Positions 1 through 8,482 of a stretch of 64,000 nucleotides of DNA are shown one piece after another. Below the pieces are notes generated by a model. It did no database searches, was not told the origin of the DNA, and worked only from the letters and a program-made list of their open reading frames with translations. Position 1 is the stretch's first letter. Each line of letters opens with the position of its first letter. Source of the stretch: Nocardioides albertanoniae (GTDB taxonomy: Bacteria > Actinomycetota > Actinomycetes > Propionibacteriales > Nocardioidaceae); the NCBI RefSeq assembly GCF_006716315.1, contig NZ_VFOV01000001.1, forward strand, positions 4,852,501-4,916,500, given 5' to 3'. The position numbers were made by a program, and so were the translations under genes.

Positions 1-688
1 CGAAGGCCGGCTCGCCGAAGAACTCGTCGGCTCCCTGGTCGGAGAAGGCGATGAGCGTACGCAGGATCACCCCGGTCGTCGACGACGAGAGGCCGCCCAG
101 ACCTTTGAGGTCGGCCTTGCCCTCATCCGAGACCAGCCACTGCAGCACCGCGCGCAGGTCGTCGAGGTCGATCAGCTTCAGACCGGCCTTCTCGGCGTAG
201 TGGAAGACGAGGCCGAGCGACGACTCCTGGGTCTCGTTGAGCCCGAGCACCTTCGAGAGCAGGGTGGGCCCGAAGGCGTCGACCGTGACCCGCACCGGGA
301 TGCCGGTGCCCTCACCGCCGAGCGCGAAGTATTCGACCAGGAACCCGCGCGCCTGCCAGGTCTGCCCGACGGTGGCCGCCCGGGCGGTGAGCTTCTCGCT
401 CTCCTGGCCCGCGGTCGCCAGCCCGGAGAGGTCTCCCTTGACGTCGGCGGCGAAGACCGGCACCCCGGCCGCGGAGAGCTGCTCGGCCAGCAGCTGCAGG
501 GTCTTGGTCTTGCCCGTGCCGGTCGCGCCCGCGACCAGGCCGTGCCGGTTGAGCATCCCCAGCGGGATGCGGATCGGCGTTTCCGTCAACGTCTCGGCGT
601 CGGCCATCAGCCCTCCGAGCTCGAGGGCCGCGCCCTCGAACTGGTAGCCCGGCCCGACCGCTTCTGAGAGAGCTGCAGCATCCGTCAT
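1..688 (-). CDS. HerA/YjgR-like (DUF853) ATPase, N-terminal part
   Basis: The reading frame starts at the ATG ending at 688 and runs off the left edge; 229 codons are visible and no stop is reached. The protein begins MTDAAALSEAVGPGYQFEGA and carries a Walker A loop, GATGTGKT, at about residues 54-61, within VAGATGTGKTKTLQLLAEQL. This is the layout of the DUF853/YjgR branch of HerA-type ATPases, which are about 500-570 residues long, so the C-terminal half with Walker B is outside the window. Family members are presumed cytoplasmic DNA-translocase-like ATPases of unknown role. Family call is good; function is not established. Confidence 0.85.
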   Translation of the reverse strand, partial: MTDAAALSEAVGPGYQFEGAALELGGLMADAETLTETPIRIPLGMLNRHGLVAGATGTGKTKTLQLLAEQLSAAGVPVFAADVKGDLSGLATAGQESEKLTARAATVGQTWQARGFLVEYFALGGEGTGIPVRVTVDAFGPTLLSKVLGLNETQESSLGLVFHYAEKAGLKLIDLDDLRAVLQWLVSDEGKADLKGLGGLSSSTTGVILRTLIAFSDQGADEFFGEPAF

Positions 689-871
689 GCGGCGACTCTA
701 CGACCTCGGCGCCCGTTCGGACGCCGAAAACCTGCGGCATACCGGCGCGTGTCCATCGGGTCGGCGGACGACGGAGCAGGCGTGCCTCCGGACGGTGGGT
801 GGCGGGCGCTCTCCTCTCGGCAGCCGTACACCTGTGTGGGGAATTGCGGCGAGGGCGATACAGTCACGAGG

Positions 872-1165
872 GTGATCTTCAAGCGTGTCGGCGACTCTCG
901 CCCCTACCCTGACCATGGTCTCTCGACCAAGGGGTGGGCCGCGCTGCCTCCTCGGACGGTCCGTCTCGACGAGCTGGTGACCACGAAGGACACCCTCCAG
1001 CTGGTGGCTCTGCTCAACGAGGACTCGACGTTCTTCGGCGACCTCTTCGCCCATGTCGTGGAGTGGAACGGCGAGCTCTACCTCGAGGACGGCCTCCACC
1101 GAGCCCTGCGCGCCGCGCTCCAGCAGCGCAACGTGCTCCACGCCCGCGTGCACAGCCTCGGATAG
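872..1165 (+). CDS. Conserved small actinobacterial protein, VapB-antitoxin-like
   Basis: A 97-residue protein starting at GTG 872 (MIFKRVGDSRPYPDHGLS). An upstream in-frame ATG at 749 would add 41 residues of low-complexity sequence, so I prefer the GTG because the conserved block starts there. The core RPYPDHGLSTKGWAALPP and DSTFFGDLFAHVVEWNGELY is strongly conserved in actinobacteria. From memory, databases label the family a VapB-type antitoxin, but no PIN-domain toxin lies beside it, so that label is doubtful. It is followed 25 bp later by the LytR_C gene on the same strand, probably co-transcribed. Confidence 0.7.
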   Translation: MIFKRVGDSRPYPDHGLSTKGWAALPPRTVRLDELVTTKDTLQLVALLNEDSTFFGDLFAHVVEWNGELYLEDGLHRALRAALQQRNVLHARVHSLG

Positions 1166-1190
1166 CTCCTCAACCGTTAGGCTCGGCGAC

Positions 1191-1706
1191 ATGCTCGACT
1201 CGGCCCTCACTGGACTTCGTACGTTCATCATCCTGGCCGTCCTGGTCGTGGCGGTCGCTCTGGCCGGCGTGTGGGGATGGAAGTCGATGACCGCACCCTT
1301 CCCGCAGAAGGTCGACGTGGGGCCGTGCGTGGACACCCCGGTCAAGAAGGGCTCCACCGTCTACCCGTCGCAGGTCGTGGTCACCGTGCTCAACGCGAGC
1401 ACGCGGGCCGGGCTCGCCAACCGGGCCATCACCGACCTGGTCGACGAGGGCTTCGTCAAGGGTGGCACCGGCAACGCGCCCCGAGGCACCAAGCTGCGCA
1501 CCGTCGAGGTGTGGGCGCCCGACAAGGACGCTCCCTCGGCCGCGCTCGTCGCGAGCTGGCTCGGCGACGCGAAGATCGTCGAGACCAAGACCGACCGCCC
1601 CGGCATCGTCGTCGTCACCGGCGAGAAGTTCCCCGAGGTCAAGGGCGGCGAGCAGACCGTCAAGGCCAAGGCCGACGGGCAGATCTGCAGCCCGCCGGTC
1701 GAGTGA
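1191..1706 (+). CDS. LytR C-terminal domain membrane protein
   Basis: 171 residues from ATG 1191. Residues about 8-27 (TFIILAVLVVAVALAGVWGW) form one transmembrane anchor. The extracytoplasmic part holds a LytR_C domain recognisable from VVVTVLNASTRAGLANRAIT, where the V-x-V-L-N-x-(T/S)-x-x-x-G-L-A pattern is typical. The catalytic LytR-CpsA-Psr domain that ligates wall polymers to peptidoglycan is absent. Such stand-alone LytR_C proteins are common in actinobacteria and are presumed wall-associated, of unknown role. Convergent with the antiporter gene 15 bp downstream. Confidence 0.8.
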   Translation: MLDSALTGLRTFIILAVLVVAVALAGVWGWKSMTAPFPQKVDVGPCVDTPVKKGSTVYPSQVVVTVLNASTRAGLANRAITDLVDEGFVKGGTGNAPRGTKLRTVEVWAPDKDAPSAALVASWLGDAKIVETKTDRPGIVVVTGEKFPEVKGGEQTVKAKADGQICSPPVE

Positions 1707-1721
1707 TGCGTACGCCTCCGC

Positions 1722-3212
1722 TCAGCGCAGCCAGCCGGCCAGGCGTCCCTTCCGGCTGACCACCTCGAGCCGGCGCTCGGCCTGCTCACGCAGGTCGCGG
1801 GGCACGACGACCAGGATGACGTCGCGGGCACGGAGCACGGTGGTCGGCTCGGGCACCCGGGTCTCGCCGTCGCGGATCAGCAGCGAGACCGACGCTCCTC
1901 GCGGCAGCCGAAGCTCCCCGACCTCGACGCCGTGCATGCGTGACTCCCGTGGGATCCGGAGCTGGATCAGGTCGGCCGCGATCTGCTCCAACGGGGCCAC
2001 GTCGAGGTCGAGAGCCCGCGGGTCGTTGGGGCGAGCGACCTCGAGCACGCGCGCGACCCAGGGCAGCGTCGGGCCGGTCAGCAGCGTGTAGGCGACGACC
2101 ATCACGAAGACCAGGTCGAACAGGTCCTGGGCACCGTCGACCCCCTCGGCCAGCGGGATCGTGGTGAGCACGACCGGCACCGCACCACGCAGACCGGCCC
2201 ACGAGACGAAGGCCGACTCCCGCCATGACATCCGGGAGACCAAGGTGCTGACCAGCACCGAGGCCGGCCGGGCGACGAGGGTCAGGATCAGCCCGGCCGC
2301 GAGCGCGAGACCGACGGTGCCGAGGTCGATCCGGCCCGGGGAGAGCAGCAGCCCGAGCATCACGAAGAGACCGATCTGGGCCAGCCAGGCGACCCCCTCG
2401 GCGAACGATCTGGTGGCGCCGCGGTGGGGCAGGTCGGTGTTGCCGAGCACCAGCGCGGCGACGTAGATCGCCGCGAACGCCGACCCGTGCAGCCACGAGG
2501 CCCCGCCATAGGCGAGGAAGGCCAGCGCCATCACCGCCAGCGGGTAGAGACCCGCGGACGGAAGGGCCGCCCGGCGCATCATCCAGGCGCCGCCGAAGCC
2601 GACGGCCAGACCGACGACGATGCCCAGCAGCAGCTCGCCGACGACGATCCCGAGCACCACCGCCGGGTGGTGCTCGCCGATCGCACCGCTCGCGATGAGC
2701 GTCACGATGACGACCGTCGGGGCGTCGTTGAGCCCCGACTCCGCCTCCAGCACACCGGTCAGCCGCTTGGGCAGCGGCACCACCCGGAGCACCGAGAACA
2801 CCGCCGCCGCGTCGGTCGGCGAGGTCACCGCGCCCAGCAAGAACGCCAGCTGCCAGGGAAGCCCCAGCAGATAGTGGGCGCCCACCGCGACGATGCCGAT
2901 CGAGACCACCACACCGAGCGTGGCCAGCGTCAGCCCCAGCTTGAACGCGGGGCGTACGTCGTTCCAGGTCGTCGTCAGACCACCCTCGGCCAGGATCAGC
3001 GCGAGCGCCGCGAAGCCGAGCGCGTGCGCGAGCGCCGCGTCGTCGAACCGGATGCCGAGCACGGAGTCGCCCAGCAGCACGCCCATCAGCAGATAGATCA
3101 GCAGCGAGGGCAGCCCGGCCTTCGTCGAGACCCGCACGGCGAGGATCGCCAGGAGCGTGACCATCGACCCGACCAGCACGAACAGGTCGAGTTGATGGAC
3201 ATCAAAACTCAT
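1722..3212 (-). CDS. Potassium/proton antiporter, NhaP2/CvrA type (CPA1)
   Basis: 496 residues with about twelve hydrophobic helices up to residue 390, then a cytoplasmic tail. Transport-site motifs are TSPTDAAAV (about 130-138) and ESGLNDAP (158-165), the paired acidic motifs of the CPA1 family. Residues about 410-485 (ESRMHGVEVGELRLPRGASV, then DVILVVVPRDLREQAERRLE) resemble a TrkA_C (RCK_C) ligand-binding domain, the arrangement of NhaP2/CvrA potassium/proton antiporters. It sits in the inner membrane and presumably exports K+ or Na+ in exchange for protons. Divergent from the aminotransferase gene. The substrate ion is inferred from architecture only. Confidence 0.88.
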   Translation of the reverse strand: MSFDVHQLDLFVLVGSMVTLLAILAVRVSTKAGLPSLLIYLLMGVLLGDSVLGIRFDDAALAHALGFAALALILAEGGLTTTWNDVRPAFKLGLTLATLGVVVSIGIVAVGAHYLLGLPWQLAFLLGAVTSPTDAAAVFSVLRVVPLPKRLTGVLEAESGLNDAPTVVIVTLIASGAIGEHHPAVVLGIVVGELLLGIVVGLAVGFGGAWMMRRAALPSAGLYPLAVMALAFLAYGGASWLHGSAFAAIYVAALVLGNTDLPHRGATRSFAEGVAWLAQIGLFVMLGLLLSPGRIDLGTVGLALAAGLILTLVARPASVLVSTLVSRMSWRESAFVSWAGLRGAVPVVLTTIPLAEGVDGAQDLFDLVFVMVVAYTLLTGPTLPWVARVLEVARPNDPRALDLDVAPLEQIAADLIQLRIPRESRMHGVEVGELRLPRGASVSLLIRDGETRVPEPTTVLRARDVILVVVPRDLREQAERRLEVVSRKGRLAGWLR

Positions 3213-3286
3213 GCGGTCGGGTCCCCCTCTGACCTCTGGGACTGCATCTTAGATGCTCGCCAAGGCACGCCCTTAGTGTTTCTTCC

Positions 3287-4462
3287 ATGAGCCGCCTCAC
3301 TGTTGCCCAGCGCGCGAACGTGCCTCCCTTCCACGTGATGGACATGCTCGAGCGGGCGGCGCAGCGGCAGCGGACGTACGCCGATCTGATCTCGTTCACC
3401 TCGGGGCAGCCGTCGACGGGGGCGCCGCGACCGGTCAACGCCGAGGCGGTGCGGCTGCTGCAGAGCGGCGACCCGCTCGGCTACACGCCGTCGATCGGCA
3501 TCCTGGAGCTGCGCCAGGCGATCGCGACCCACCACCGCGCCTGGCACGGGATCGAGGTCTCGCCCGACGACGTGATCGTCACGACCGGAGCCAGCGGTGG
3601 CTTCCTGGCAGCGTTCCTCGCCGCGTTCGACACCGGCGACCGGGTGGCGATGGCACGGCCCTCCTACCCCTGCTATCGCAACGTGCTCGCGGCGCTCGGG
3701 TGCGAGGTCGTGGAGATCCCGACGGGCCCGGCCGAACGCTTCCAGCCGACCGTGGAACAGGTGCGTGACCTGCATGAACGCGTCGGACTGAAGGGGCTCG
3801 TGGTGGCCAGTCCGGCCAACCCGACCGGCACGATGCTGCTGCCCGAGGAGCTGGCCGCGCTGGCTCGATACTGCGAGGAGGAAGGCATCCAGCTGATCTC
3901 CGACGAGATCTATCACGGCCTGACGTACGCCTCCGACGACAGCCGGGGCCGCAGCGCCTGGGAGACCTCGCGCGACGCGGTCGTGTTCGGCTCGTTCTCC
4001 AAGTATTTCTCGATGACCGGCTGGCGCATCGGCTGGCTGCTCGCCCCGGCCCATCTGCGTCGCGCGATCGACGTGCTGGTCGGCAACTTCACCATCTGCC
4101 CGCCGGCCCTGGCCCAGCACGCGGCGGTGGCCGCGTTCAGCCCGGAGACCTATGCCGAGCTCGACGGACATGTCACCCGTTACGCCACCAACCGACGGCT
4201 GCTGCTCGACGGCCTCACCTCGCTCGGGGTCACCGAGATGGCGCCGGCCGACGGCGCCTTCTACGTCTACGCCGACGTCAGCCGCTGGACCGACGACACC
4301 ATGACGTGGTGCCACCAGATCCTCGATCGCACCGGCGTCGCGATGGCGCCCGGCGTCGACTTCGATCCCGTCGACGGCCACCGCTTCGTACGCCTCTCGT
4401 TCGCCGGGTCGACCAGCGAGATCGAGCAGGGTCTCGACCGCCTCGCCACCGTGCTTCACTGA
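3287..4462 (+). CDS. PLP-dependent class I aminotransferase
   Basis: 391 residues from ATG 3287. Fold-type I PLP enzyme: the cofactor-binding lysine is K239 in GSFSKYFSMTGWRIGW. N178 lies in ASPANPTG, D206 in ISDEIYHG, and the following arginine (R247) fits the phosphate site. Close to the aspartate/aromatic aminotransferase and C-S-lyase-like groups. The substrate amino acid cannot be assigned from sequence. It stands alone, divergent from the antiporter and about 95 bp upstream of the WXG100-like gene, so no pathway partner is evident. Confidence 0.88.
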   Translation: MSRLTVAQRANVPPFHVMDMLERAAQRQRTYADLISFTSGQPSTGAPRPVNAEAVRLLQSGDPLGYTPSIGILELRQAIATHHRAWHGIEVSPDDVIVTTGASGGFLAAFLAAFDTGDRVAMARPSYPCYRNVLAALGCEVVEIPTGPAERFQPTVEQVRDLHERVGLKGLVVASPANPTGTMLLPEELAALARYCEEEGIQLISDEIYHGLTYASDDSRGRSAWETSRDAVVFGSFSKYFSMTGWRIGWLLAPAHLRRAIDVLVGNFTICPPALAQHAAVAAFSPETYAELDGHVTRYATNRRLLLDGLTSLGVTEMAPADGAFYVYADVSRWTDDTMTWCHQILDRTGVAMAPGVDFDPVDGHRFVRLSFAGSTSEIEQGLDRLATVLH

Positions 4463-4557
4463 CCCGGCCGAACGGTGATCTGAGAAAGTTCACGATTTTA
4501 CGTTTAGAACCGGCCGAGCGGGGTAGGAGGACCACAGACACCTGTCCGAGGAGGGAA

Positions 4558-4920
4558 ATGTACGGCGATAGCGATGTGATCCGCAGCCGGGTCGACCGGC
4601 TGCGCGAGCAGGCGGACGACATCCGTGCGAGTGCCGACAAGCTGGTGGCCCAGGCAGAGGCCGTGCCGTGGCACGGGCGCGCCGCCGAGTCCCTCCGCGG
4701 GCGCATGAAGGAGCGTGCCACCGCGCTGCGGGGCGCGGGCGAGCAGCACGACCGCGCGGCCGACTCACTGGCCAAGCACCTCAAGCAGGTCGACCTGCAC
4801 AAGGATCAGATCGCCGAGGCCGAGTCGCGCGCCGAGGCTCTGCTCGCCGACGGCAAGCTCCACGGATTCGAGGCCCCCGAACCGGGCCACAAAGACTGGC
4901 TGGAGGTCACCTTCCGATGA
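4558..4920 (+). CDS. WXG100-like helical protein of an orphan ESX-type operon
   Basis: 120 residues. The ATG at 4558 has a strong ribosome site (GAGGAGGG) just upstream; a longer frame starting at 4306 overlaps the aminotransferase gene and is rejected. The protein is almost wholly alpha-helical and charged, with a W-H-G turn at 38-40 between two long helices, as in WXG100 proteins of type VII secretion. It ends in an ATGA overlap with the EspG-like gene. No EccC ATPase or other ESX membrane component is in the window, so this would be a substrate or chaperone of a system encoded elsewhere. Family call by pattern, moderate. Confidence 0.6.
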   Translation: MYGDSDVIRSRVDRLREQADDIRASADKLVAQAEAVPWHGRAAESLRGRMKERATALRGAGEQHDRAADSLAKHLKQVDLHKDQIAEAESRAEALLADGKLHGFEAPEPGHKDWLEVTFR

Positions 4921-5798
4921 CCACGATCGACCTGGGACCCGCTCCGGCGGCGCCGACCGAGCCGTGGGCCGGGGTGCCCCGCCGAGTCGGCCTGACCCTC
5001 TCCGAGCTCACCCGCGCCTGCGAGATCATCGGGGCGCCCCTCCCCTTCGAGGTCAACGACCGTCAGGAGGAGGGCCTCGACGCCCGCCTGGGGCGCAGCC
5101 GCGCCGCGGCGGAGGCAGAGGCGCTGACCCGGGCCGTCGCCGGCTTCGGTGACGGCGCCACCTCCTTGCAGCGGCGCGACCTCCTCGACTCCGACGGCAC
5201 CCTCGAGGCCGGCATCGCCGGAGCCCTCGGCCTGCTCGCGACCCCCGAGGTCGTCATCGACCTCGACGTCGTCGTCGACGATCGCCGTGGCCGCGCCTGG
5301 CACCGTCAGAAGGGTGAGGCGGCGGCATCGCTCGCCACCGTGGACGGCCTCGTCTTCGAGCTCTCCTGGTATCCCTCGGCGGCGTGGACGACCGAGCTCG
5401 GCCGCACCGCGACCCTGCCCGGCGACACCGCCCGGATGACCTCCTCGGTGCCCGAGCAGCTCGAGGTGCCGTTCGCCGTCGCCGACGCCGTCTTCGAGGC
5501 CCTGCGCACCGGACGCGGCGACCTCGTGCCCGTGCTGACCGAGGGCGACATCGTCACCGCGACGGCTCTGGAGGCGATGGCCACCGAGACCCACGGCCGG
5601 CTGCGCGCGATCGTCGCGTCCACGACCGACGCCGAGGACGCACTCATCGGCACCGTCTCCTGGTCGCTGGTCAACGACGGCTGGCGCTCGATGCGTACGG
5701 TCTCGCTCGACGGCGACCTGACCTTGCTGATCACCAGCGTCGAGCCCTCGGAGCTCGCCGCCGACATTGCCCGTGTGCTCGCGGAGGTGGCCCGATGA
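4917..5798 (+). CDS. EspG-like ESX-associated protein (tentative)
   Basis: 293 residues; its ATG overlaps the stop of the WXG100-like gene and its stop overlaps the next ATG, so the three genes are translationally coupled. No signal peptide or membrane helix. The central TPEVVIDLDVVVDDRRGRAW, followed by alternating strands and a C-terminal helix, resembles EspG, the cytoplasmic chaperone of PE/PPE and WXG substrates. Similarity is by overall pattern rather than a diagnostic motif, so this could be another member of the ESX-linked hypothetical families. Context supports a role with the preceding helical protein. Confidence 0.5.
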   Translation: MTTIDLGPAPAAPTEPWAGVPRRVGLTLSELTRACEIIGAPLPFEVNDRQEEGLDARLGRSRAAAEAEALTRAVAGFGDGATSLQRRDLLDSDGTLEAGIAGALGLLATPEVVIDLDVVVDDRRGRAWHRQKGEAAASLATVDGLVFELSWYPSAAWTTELGRTATLPGDTARMTSSVPEQLEVPFAVADAVFEALRTGRGDLVPVLTEGDIVTATALEAMATETHGRLRAIVASTTDAEDALIGTVSWSLVNDGWRSMRTVSLDGDLTLLITSVEPSELAADIARVLAEVAR

Positions 5799-7171
5799 AC
5801 GACTCCAGGAACGACCCGGCCGACAACCTGGCCGACAACCCGGCGAACCGTCTCGGACCGCTGCCCGGCGGCGCTCCCGACGCGGCGCAGCAGTCGGCGC
5901 CGGCCGAGGACAAGTACGAGCAGATCCTCGGGCTGGCCGGCGCCATCGGCGACGCCGGCTCGCAGCTGCGTGAGTGGGCCGAGCTCGGGCCCGCGATCCT
6001 GGCCGACGACGACGTCACCGACTCGGCCGAGCTCTCCACGAAGACCTGGGAGCCCGCCGAGGAGGAGATCCGGGCCACGGCTTCCGAGAAGGGTGGCCTT
6101 CTCGGCCTCGGCACGGAGCTCGACGCCGACGCGCTGTCGGTGCGGGCGACGGTGCAGACCTACCGCTGGATCGACGACCTCCAGGCCGCGGCGCGCAGGT
6201 CGCTCGGAGCCATCGCCGCCAACGCGCTCGACTATCTCGCCCCCGAGGTCGAGCTCGGCGGGTCGCTGCTGTCGGCCGGTCTGATCGAGACCGACGCGCT
6301 CGACCGTGAGGGCGTCACCGCCTATCTCGGCGAGCTCGCCCAGGGCCATCCCGAGCTGATGGACCACATCGCCACCGGCGGAGGCCTGCTCGAGTCGCTC
6401 GAGCTGCGCTCCCTGCTCACCGCCGACTTCCCGCGCGGCGAGCTCGCCGAGGCGGCCACCGCCGGGGCCCTGCAGGCGGCTGGCATCGACGTGTTCGCCG
6501 CCGACGCCGGTCACGCGCTGCGTGACGTCGGCGGGCCGATGGCCCAGTCGGCCTGGGAGGGCACCGCCGACGGCACCGTCGAGGCAGACACCCCACACTC
6601 CATCGAGGAGCTGATCCGCAACCTCGAGGCCACCGAGACCAGCGTCTCGGTGCACCAGGTCGCGGCACACCGCTACATCGCCTACCTCCCGGGTCCCTAC
6701 GCCGGCAGCAGGCGGCTACGGCTCGTCTCCGGAGACCTCTCCGACTACATCGCCGCCGCGTCACAGTCGATCGAGGCGGCAGTCGGCGCCGACTCCCACG
6801 TGATGCTCGTCGGGGCCGCGGCCGGAGGCACCGCGGCGGCCGCGATCGCGGTGACAGCCGGGGCGGCGTACGTCGTGGATCAGGTGGTCACCGTGGGTGC
6901 TCCCGGCGCGGCAGCGCCGCGGGTCCCGGAGACCACCCGGGTGCTCTCGCTGGAGGACCGCTCCGACCCGGTGGCGCTGCTCGGCGGGCTGATCAACGCG
7001 GGCGTGGGTCACCGGTTCACCGTCGTCTACGACAGCGCGGCCGGCGGCGTAGGTGGCGCCGCAGCCGAGGAGAGCCACTACGTGGCCGGCGGGCGGGCCG
7101 CCGACAACGCCAGCCACGACGAGCTGCGCGAGGAGATCGAGCGCATCCGCACCCTGGGATACCTGACGTAA
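5795..7171 (+). CDS. Alpha/beta-hydrolase-like protein lacking the catalytic serine
   Basis: 458 residues, last gene of the three-gene overlapping operon. The N-terminal 270 residues are helical and acidic, with a disordered D/N/P-rich start. The C-terminal third reads like an alpha/beta hydrolase: MLVG then AAAGG at 337-345, VVTVGAPGAAAPRVP at 364-378, a possible acid at LEDRSDP (387-392) and histidines at GVGHRF and ESHY. The normal nucleophile elbow G-x-S-x-G is here G340-A-A-A-G344, with alanine at 342 where serine should be. I infer a catalytically dead, binding or scaffold version. No signal peptide is seen; export, if any, would be by ESX. Confidence 0.6.
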   Translation: MNDSRNDPADNLADNPANRLGPLPGGAPDAAQQSAPAEDKYEQILGLAGAIGDAGSQLREWAELGPAILADDDVTDSAELSTKTWEPAEEEIRATASEKGGLLGLGTELDADALSVRATVQTYRWIDDLQAAARRSLGAIAANALDYLAPEVELGGSLLSAGLIETDALDREGVTAYLGELAQGHPELMDHIATGGGLLESLELRSLLTADFPRGELAEAATAGALQAAGIDVFAADAGHALRDVGGPMAQSAWEGTADGTVEADTPHSIEELIRNLEATETSVSVHQVAAHRYIAYLPGPYAGSRRLRLVSGDLSDYIAAASQSIEAAVGADSHVMLVGAAAGGTAAAAIAVTAGAAYVVDQVVTVGAPGAAAPRVPETTRVLSLEDRSDPVALLGGLINAGVGHRFTVVYDSAAGGVGGAAAEESHYVAGGRAADNASHDELREEIERIRTLGYLT

Positions 7172-7285
7172 AGGAGACGGGTGGGGTAAACCTCGCTAGA
7201 TTGGGTCCACCCTCAGCACATCCCCCACCCGGTTTGTCCGGTTGTCGCCGCAGGGCATTCTGATTGTCTATCTGATCGGACCTGC

Positions 7286-8389
7286 GTGAAGTCGATCGTC
7301 ATACATGCCGGCCTGCCCAAGACCGGCACCTCCGCCGTCCAGGCGTGGCTCCATCACAACACCGAGCAGCTCGCGGAGGCAGGGGTCTTCTACCCCTGGC
7401 ACTACCTGGACAAGAACGGCATCAGCGCCGGCAACGCCGGATCCCTCATGGAGCGCTCCGGGCCGCACTTCATCACCTCGCCCACCCAGATCGAGGGCAC
7501 CCTCGTCGACTTCGAGGCCAGCGGCTGCCGCACGATGCTGCTCTCCTCGGAGGCGTTCCTCCCCGAGCTGGCCAACCTGGCCGAGGCGCTCCCGGCGCAC
7601 ACCCGGTTCGTGATGTACGTCCGTGACCCCCTCGCCTTCCTCGAGTCCGACTACAACCAGCGGGTCAAGCGGGTCCCCCAGCTGCACGAGTTCGTCCCTG
7701 ACGCGAGCGCCTACGGCGGCTGGCTGGGCCACGAGCATCTCTACAACGCGCTCGCCTCCGACGCCGTACGCGCCGGCTCGGAGCTGCGGCCCTACCACGC
7801 CGACCTGTTCGTCGGTGGCAGTCTGCTCACCGACCTGCTGCACGCGGCCGGTGTCGATTCCGCCCAGCTCAGCGCCCTGGAGCTGAAGCAGGTCAACACC
7901 TCGTACTCGCTCCATGCGCTGGAGATCAAGCGAGCACTCAACGCGCTGCCGCTCGGCAACGAGCTCAAGGAACGGCTCGACATGCGGCTGCAGTCCTGCC
8001 GGCTCGGTCCGCGGTCCTACTCCCTGATCCCGCCCGCAGACTACGTCCGGCTGCGCAAGCAGGCCGACGAGGAGCTCCACGAGCTCGCCGAGAAATACGG
8101 CATCGACTCCTTGGAGCCGCTCCGCGAGAAGCTCCGCGACCTGCCGTCACGGCCCTACCACCCGCAGGCCCTGACCGAGGCGGAGGTCGACGCCGTCGTC
8201 GGCCACCTCGCCAAGGTCGGCAAGCGGCTCACCCGGCGGATCGCCGAGGCGCTCGAGCAGCACCCCGAGATCGAGCTGCCCTACCCGACGCTGCGCGACT
8301 CCTTCGCGCAGGCGGTGAGGGAGCTGGACGCGAAGGCGTCACCCCAGCCGCGGCGGCGCTGGTGGCACCGACTTGCCCGCAACGCGTGA
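7286..8389 (+). CDS. Sulfotransferase-family P-loop protein, copy 1 of a tandem pair
   Basis: 367 residues from GTG 7286. HAGLPKTGTSAVQAW (8-22) is the 5-prime-phosphosulfate binding loop of PAPS sulfotransferases, and YVRDPLAFLESDYNQR (111-126) is the 3-prime-phosphate motif, with R113 and S121. These are the two defining motifs of the superfamily. The acceptor is unknown. The basic, tryptophan-containing tail PQPRRRWWHRLARNA is shared with the next gene. Cytoplasmic, no signal. The downstream gene is a close paralogue in the same orientation 93 bp away, clearly a tandem duplication. Confidence 0.8.
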   Translation: MKSIVIHAGLPKTGTSAVQAWLHHNTEQLAEAGVFYPWHYLDKNGISAGNAGSLMERSGPHFITSPTQIEGTLVDFEASGCRTMLLSSEAFLPELANLAEALPAHTRFVMYVRDPLAFLESDYNQRVKRVPQLHEFVPDASAYGGWLGHEHLYNALASDAVRAGSELRPYHADLFVGGSLLTDLLHAAGVDSAQLSALELKQVNTSYSLHALEIKRALNALPLGNELKERLDMRLQSCRLGPRSYSLIPPADYVRLRKQADEELHELAEKYGIDSLEPLREKLRDLPSRPYHPQALTEAEVDAVVGHLAKVGKRLTRRIAEALEQHPEIELPYPTLRDSFAQAVRELDAKASPQPRRRWWHRLARNA

Positions 8390-8482
8390 GTCGATACGGT
8401 GTAGACCGCCCCGCGCACCATCCCTGAGGCGGCGAGAGCCGACCGCGCCGGGGCGCTCTGGCCCCTACCCCGATCGGTCGCC

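Noticed and set aside
872..1165. VapBC toxin-antitoxin system
   Set aside because: No PIN-domain toxin gene is adjacent; the next gene is a LytR_C protein.
4306..4557. Extension of the WXG100-like gene to an upstream ATG at 4306
   Set aside because: The extension overlaps the aminotransferase gene; the strong ribosome site and the family length support 4558.
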